Shown: positions 4,118-6,901 of the stretch, piece after piece
Numbering within the stretch: position 1 is the stretch's first letter
Layout of the letters: every line of letters starts with the position of its first letter
DNA from: Clostridia bacterium
GTDB taxonomy: Bacteria; Bacillota; Clostridia; Oscillospirales; CAG-272
Reading direction: 5' to 3'
DNA length: 6,901 bases
NCBI GenBank assembly: GCA_900770145.1
Contig: CAAGJL010000024.1
Coordinates: forward strand, 1 to 6,901
Notes under the pieces: generated by a model
What the model was told of the DNA's origin: nothing
The model's database searches: none
Seen by the model: only the letters and a program-made list of their open reading frames with translations
Position numbers and translations under genes: made by a program

Positions 4118-6601
4118 ATGACCAAACTACATTCTTATCTGATTGCCAAAACCCGCCCGGTTGCCGACGCGAAAAATATCGTCCTGCACGGCGCGTGGCG
4201 CGTGACCGTTCTTGCCGACCGACTGTTCCGCGTGGAGAAGGACAAGACCGGCAGATTCAACGACGCCGCCACGCAGACCGTGTGGTTCCGTGACGCGGCG
4301 CCGCAGGTCTTTACCGCGGAGGAACACGCGGGCAAACTGACCGTCAAAACCCCCGCCGCCACGCTGGTGCTGGGCAACAACATCGCCCGCAGTTACGTGA
4401 TTCTTGACGGCGTGCGCCACCCGCTCTCCAATGAGGGGAACCTCGGCGGCACCGCCCGCACGCTGGACTGCTACTCCGGCGCGACCAATATCCGGAACCT
4501 GACGGAACTGAAACTGGGGGACGGCGTCTGCTCCCGCTCCGGCGTTGCCGTAGTGGACGACGCGGCGTCGCTGTGCCTGGACAAAGACGGGCTGGTGCGG
4601 GAAAGATCGACCGACGAGACCGACCTTTACGTGTTCGCCTACGGGCACGACTATCGCGCCGCCGTGCAGGCGCTGTACGCCATCACCGGCGCGGTGCCGA
4701 TGCTGCCGCGTTACGCGATGGGCAACTGGTGGAGCCGCTATCACCGCTATTCCGACGAGGAATACCTCAAACTGATGAAAAATTTTGAGGAGCACAATAT
4801 CCCCCTGACCATCGCCACCGTGGATATGGACTGGCACTACTCCGATTTTGTGCTGGACGAAAAGAATATTACCAAGGACGGCAAGGCAGACGAGGCGCAC
4901 GGCTGCGTGTACGACCCCAAGCGCCCGCATGCCCTCGGCTGGACGGGCTATTCGTGGAATAAGAACCTCTTTCCCGATTACAAAGCGTTTTTGGCCGAGC
5001 TGCAAAAACGCGGACTGCACGTGACGCTGAACCTCCACCCCCGCGACGGCGTGCGCTATTTTGAGGATATGTACCCCGAAATGGCAAAAGCCATGGGGAT
5101 GGACCCCGCCACCGAGGCGCCCGTGAAGTTTGACATTACCGACCCGCGTTTCATCAACGCGTATTTTGATGTGCTTCACCGCCCTTATGAAAAGGACGGC
5201 GTGGACTTCTGGTGGATTGACTGGCAGCAGGGCACCAAATCCAAGGTCGAGGGGCTGGACCCGCTGTGGGCGCTGAACCATTATCACTTCCTTGACAACG
5301 CCGCCACCCATGTGCGCCCCCTCATTATGTCCCGCTTCGCGGGCTTCGGCTCTCACCGTTATCCCATCGGATTCTCCGGGGATACCGTCACCAACTGGGA
5401 GTCGCTTTCCTTCCTGCCTTACTACACCGCCAACTCCGCCAACGCCGGGTTTACCTGGTGGGGGCATGACATCGGCGGGCATATGCTCGGCACCAAGGAT
5501 GACGAGCTGTATGTGCGCTACCTGCAATACGGCGTGTTCAATCCGCTCAATCGCCTGCATTGCACCAACAGCCGCCTTGCCACCCGTGAGCCGTGGGCAT
5601 ACGAGGGCGGCGCGGCGGAACTTGCCGCTAACGCCATGCGCCTGCGCCACAGCCTGATTCCGTATCTGTACACCTGCAACTACCTCACGCATGCGACAGG
5701 GCGCGCGCTCTGCGAGCCGCTGTATTACGAGTGCCCCGAAAACCCGGAGGCATACTGCTACGGCAACGAATATTTCTTCGGCCCCTCCTTTGTGGTGGCG
5801 CCGATTACCCGCCACAGCGAAGAAAAGGGACTGACCGCCGTGGAGGTCTGGCTGCCGGAGGGGACGTGGACGGACTTCTTCACGAGAGACGTTTACCACG
5901 TGCCGGCAGGCGGCGCGGCATACCGTATGGTGCGCCCGCTTGACAGCATCCCCGCGCTGGTGCGCGCGGGCGGCGTGGTGCCGATGAGCCGGGACGCGGG
6001 CAACTCCGCCGAAAACCCGAAGCACCTGTTTGCCAAGGTGTACAACGGGAACGGCGCATTCTCGCTCTTTGAGGACAAAGGCAGGCACGAGGCGTTCATC
6101 GATTTCGTGACCGAGGGCGGGGACGGCATGCAGACCGTGAAAATCAGCACCCGCGGCGAGCGCACGGTATTCCCCGCGCACCGCGAGATTACCCTGCAAT
6201 TCCCGAACATCGAGGCGCACCCGCTGATTTACGTCAATACCCCGTCGCACGCCGACCGGCGTGACCTTGTCACCCTGACGGTGAAGAAAAACGGCGAGGT
6301 TATCCCCGCCGAGACCGACCTTTACGGCGTGGCAGAGGTCACGATCAAAGACTTTGACCCCGCCGCGGCGTACGAAATCACCGTGATGTACGAGAAGATT
6401 GATGAGTACGAGGAGTTCTGCCGCCGGATGTTTGATAAGCTCCAGCGCATACAGGAGACGCTTGCCGTGCGGGATAACCTTTCGCTCAATCTGAAAAACG
6501 GCAAAGCGCACGATATGGAGACCCTGATCGGCGCCATCCGCTACTCCGACCTCTCGTGCCTGGAAAAGCAACGCCTGTTGGAAACCGTCGTGCCCGTGTA
6601 A
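4118..6601 (+). CDS. Glycoside hydrolase family 31, probable intracellular exo-alpha-glycosidase
   Basis: This 827-residue retaining alpha-glycosidase should release a terminal alpha-linked sugar, probably glucose or xylose, from a small glycoside. Domains: N-terminal beta-sandwich (about 1-195), catalytic barrel (about 196-540) from GNWWSRY (202-208), then C-terminal beta domains, including GTWTDFF and SLFEDKG, to about 756, and a helical tail (757-827). Catalytic features: VDMDW (235-239) in the substrate pocket; nucleophile D368 in DFWWIDWQQG; R406 in MSRFAG; acid/base D422 in GFSGDTVTNW; and H450-D451 in WWGHDIGGH. The nucleophile context differs from the common WxDMNE form. There is no signal peptide, so it should act in the cytoplasm on imported substrate. 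The frame stays open from TTG at 4091, but ATG at 4118 is chosen because AAAGGA lies 7 nt before it. It is the second gene after ThuA, presumably under AraC control. Substrate specificity cannot be read with confidence; fold and family can. Confidence 0.96.
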   Translation: MTKLHSYLIAKTRPVADAKNIVLHGAWRVTVLADRLFRVEKDKTGRFNDAATQTVWFRDAAPQVFTAEEHAGKLTVKTPAATLVLGNNIARSYVILDGVRHPLSNEGNLGGTARTLDCYSGATNIRNLTELKLGDGVCSRSGVAVVDDAASLCLDKDGLVRERSTDETDLYVFAYGHDYRAAVQALYAITGAVPMLPRYAMGNWWSRYHRYSDEEYLKLMKNFEEHNIPLTIATVDMDWHYSDFVLDEKNITKDGKADEAHGCVYDPKRPHALGWTGYSWNKNLFPDYKAFLAELQKRGLHVTLNLHPRDGVRYFEDMYPEMAKAMGMDPATEAPVKFDITDPRFINAYFDVLHRPYEKDGVDFWWIDWQQGTKSKVEGLDPLWALNHYHFLDNAATHVRPLIMSRFAGFGSHRYPIGFSGDTVTNWESLSFLPYYTANSANAGFTWWGHDIGGHMLGTKDDELYVRYLQYGVFNPLNRLHCTNSRLATREPWAYEGGAAELAANAMRLRHSLIPYLYTCNYLTHATGRALCEPLYYECPENPEAYCYGNEYFFGPSFVVAPITRHSEEKGLTAVEVWLPEGTWTDFFTRDVYHVPAGGAAYRMVRPLDSIPALVRAGGVVPMSRDAGNSAENPKHLFAKVYNGNGAFSLFEDKGRHEAFIDFVTEGGDGMQTVKISTRGERTVFPAHREITLQFPNIEAHPLIYVNTPSHADRRDLVTLTVKKNGEVIPAETDLYGVAEVTIKDFDPAAAYEITVMYEKIDEYEEFCRRMFDKLQRIQETLAVRDNLSLNLKNGKAHDMETLIGAIRYSDLSCLEKQRLLETVVPV

Positions 6602-6610
6602 GGGGACGCG

Positions 6611-6642
6611 CCGGGGGTGCCTTTTGCAAAAGACACCCCCGG
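6611..6642 (+). terminator. Strong hairpin after the GH31 gene, probable end of the operon
   Basis: CCGGGGGTG (6611-6619) pairs with CACCCCCGG (6634-6642), and inside them CTTTT pairs with AAAAG (6621-6625 and 6628-6632): 14 bp with one C-A mismatch and a 2-nt loop. It begins 10 nt past the stop codon. No T-run follows on either strand, so it may be an end-protecting structure or a non-canonical terminator instead of a standard intrinsic one. Confidence 0.6.
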
Positions 6643-6704
6643 ACCCCCGTGAAAAATCTTAAAAAAGAACAGGCGGGTGCGCCGCCGGAATGCGCACGAA
6701 ACTT

Positions 6705-6816
6705 CCCGGCGACAGTTGCCGGAAAGTTTTTGAAGGATTCCAAAGGAAACTTTTTTCAAAAACCGCCTTGCGGCGGGGCGAACAGGCTGATACGTTACTT
6801 TGGGTGCACGCGCCCA
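6705..6816 (-). repeat. Modular repeat unit 1 (complete)
   Basis: On the minus strand it reads: the GTGCACCCAAAGTAA module (from 6809, with shared sequence back to 6816); a hairpin CCGCC-GCAA-GGCGG (6776 to 6763); TTTTTGAAAAAAG with a TTCCTTTGG stretch; CTTCAAAAACTTT; and a GGCAAC-GTCGCCGG segment. It shares the first module with unit 2 and with the left copy, and the last 58 nt with the copy at 2233-2290. Open frames across it are by-products of the repeat. Confidence 0.75.
6758..6776 (-). terminator. Intrinsic-terminator-like hairpin within repeat unit 1
   Basis: On the minus strand CCGCC-GCAA-GGCGG is directly followed by TTTTT: a GC stem closed by a GNRA tetraloop with a U-run, the layout of a rho-independent terminator. 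It could stop a leftward transcript entering from beyond the window, which would make the neighbouring gene convergent with the GH31 operon. Confidence 0.55.
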
Positions 6817-6819
6817 TCG

Positions 6820-6900
6820 TTCCGTCGACAGTCGCCGAAAAGTTTTTGCGGGGCACCTTGCGGTGCGGCTGATAGGCTGGTACGTTACTTTGGGTGCACA
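6820..6900 (-). repeat. Modular repeat unit 2 (shortened; runs to the window edge)
   Basis: The minus strand carries the GTGCACCC module (6900 to 6874, 25 of 27 bases as in unit 1), a hairpin GCACC-GCAA-GGTGC (6866 to 6853), then GCAAAAACTTTTCGGCGACTG matching the end of unit 1. The roughly 30-nt TTTTTGAAAAAAG...TCCTT section of unit 1 is missing, leaving no T-run after the hairpin. Equivalent points in the two units are 91 bp apart. The unit may continue outside the window. Confidence 0.7.
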
Positions 6901-6901
6901 C

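Noticed and set aside
4127..6571. An 814-codon open frame antisense to the GH31 gene
   Set aside because: It mirrors the GC-rich codon use of a clearly real GH31 gene, has no ribosome binding site or recognisable domain, and reads as low-complexity Val/His/Arg/Gly-rich sequence.
6659..6901. Small minus-strand open frames with the repeated peptide CTQSNV
   Set aside because: The peptide repeat merely translates the DNA repeat units; such frames recur wherever this repeat occurs and there is no ribosome binding site.
6705..6901. Tandem repeats as a CRISPR array
   Set aside because: The units are about 91 bp apart, differ internally by a roughly 30-nt gap, have no uniform spacers and no adjacent cas genes.

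Overview
The window looks like chromosome from a high-GC, anaerobic, gut-type clostridium (Oscillospiraceae/Ruminococcaceae-like). The evidence is GC-rich coding sequence with AT-rich promoter islands, strong AGGAGG-type ribosome binding sites, a clostridial-style rubrerythrin with its rubredoxin domain first, and GC-rich intergenic palindromes of a kind seen in such genomes. The organism assignment is an inference, not a sequence match.

Layout. Positions 1-379 hold no gene, only short palindromic repeats and the terminator of the first gene. Three genes follow on the minus strand: a reverse-type rubrerythrin (380-934), a 360-residue protein of unknown function that may be a beta-propeller (1042-2124), and an AraC-family regulator (2327-3229). 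A 126-bp AT-rich divergent promoter region (3230-3355) separates the regulator from a two-gene plus-strand operon: a ThuA-family protein (3356-4090) and a large glycoside hydrolase family 31 enzyme (4118-6601). Positions 6602-6901 hold a strong hairpin and two tandem copies of a modular repeat; the second reaches the window end.

How the genes may work together. The cupin-plus-HTH regulator transcribed away from ThuA-GH31 has the usual arrangement of a sugar-sensing activator next to its target operon. The GH31 enzyme has its catalytic aspartates and no signal peptide, so it probably cleaves an imported alpha-glycoside in the cytoplasm; no transporter is in the window. The ThuA-like protein may act on a modified sugar in the same pathway. 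The propeller-like gene and the rubrerythrin each have their own good sigma-A-type promoter and may be unrelated to sugar use.

The least ordinary content is intergenic. There are three hairpin repeats at 37-163 with conserved flanks and compensatory stem changes. A separate mosaic repeat family at 220-297, 2233-2302 and 6705-6900 shares modules, including hairpins with a constant GCAA loop and different stems. The four promoters share an extended -10, and the two divergent ones form an 11-11-11 inverted repeat that makes them physically overlap. I see no CRISPR array, tRNA, rRNA, transposase or defence system.
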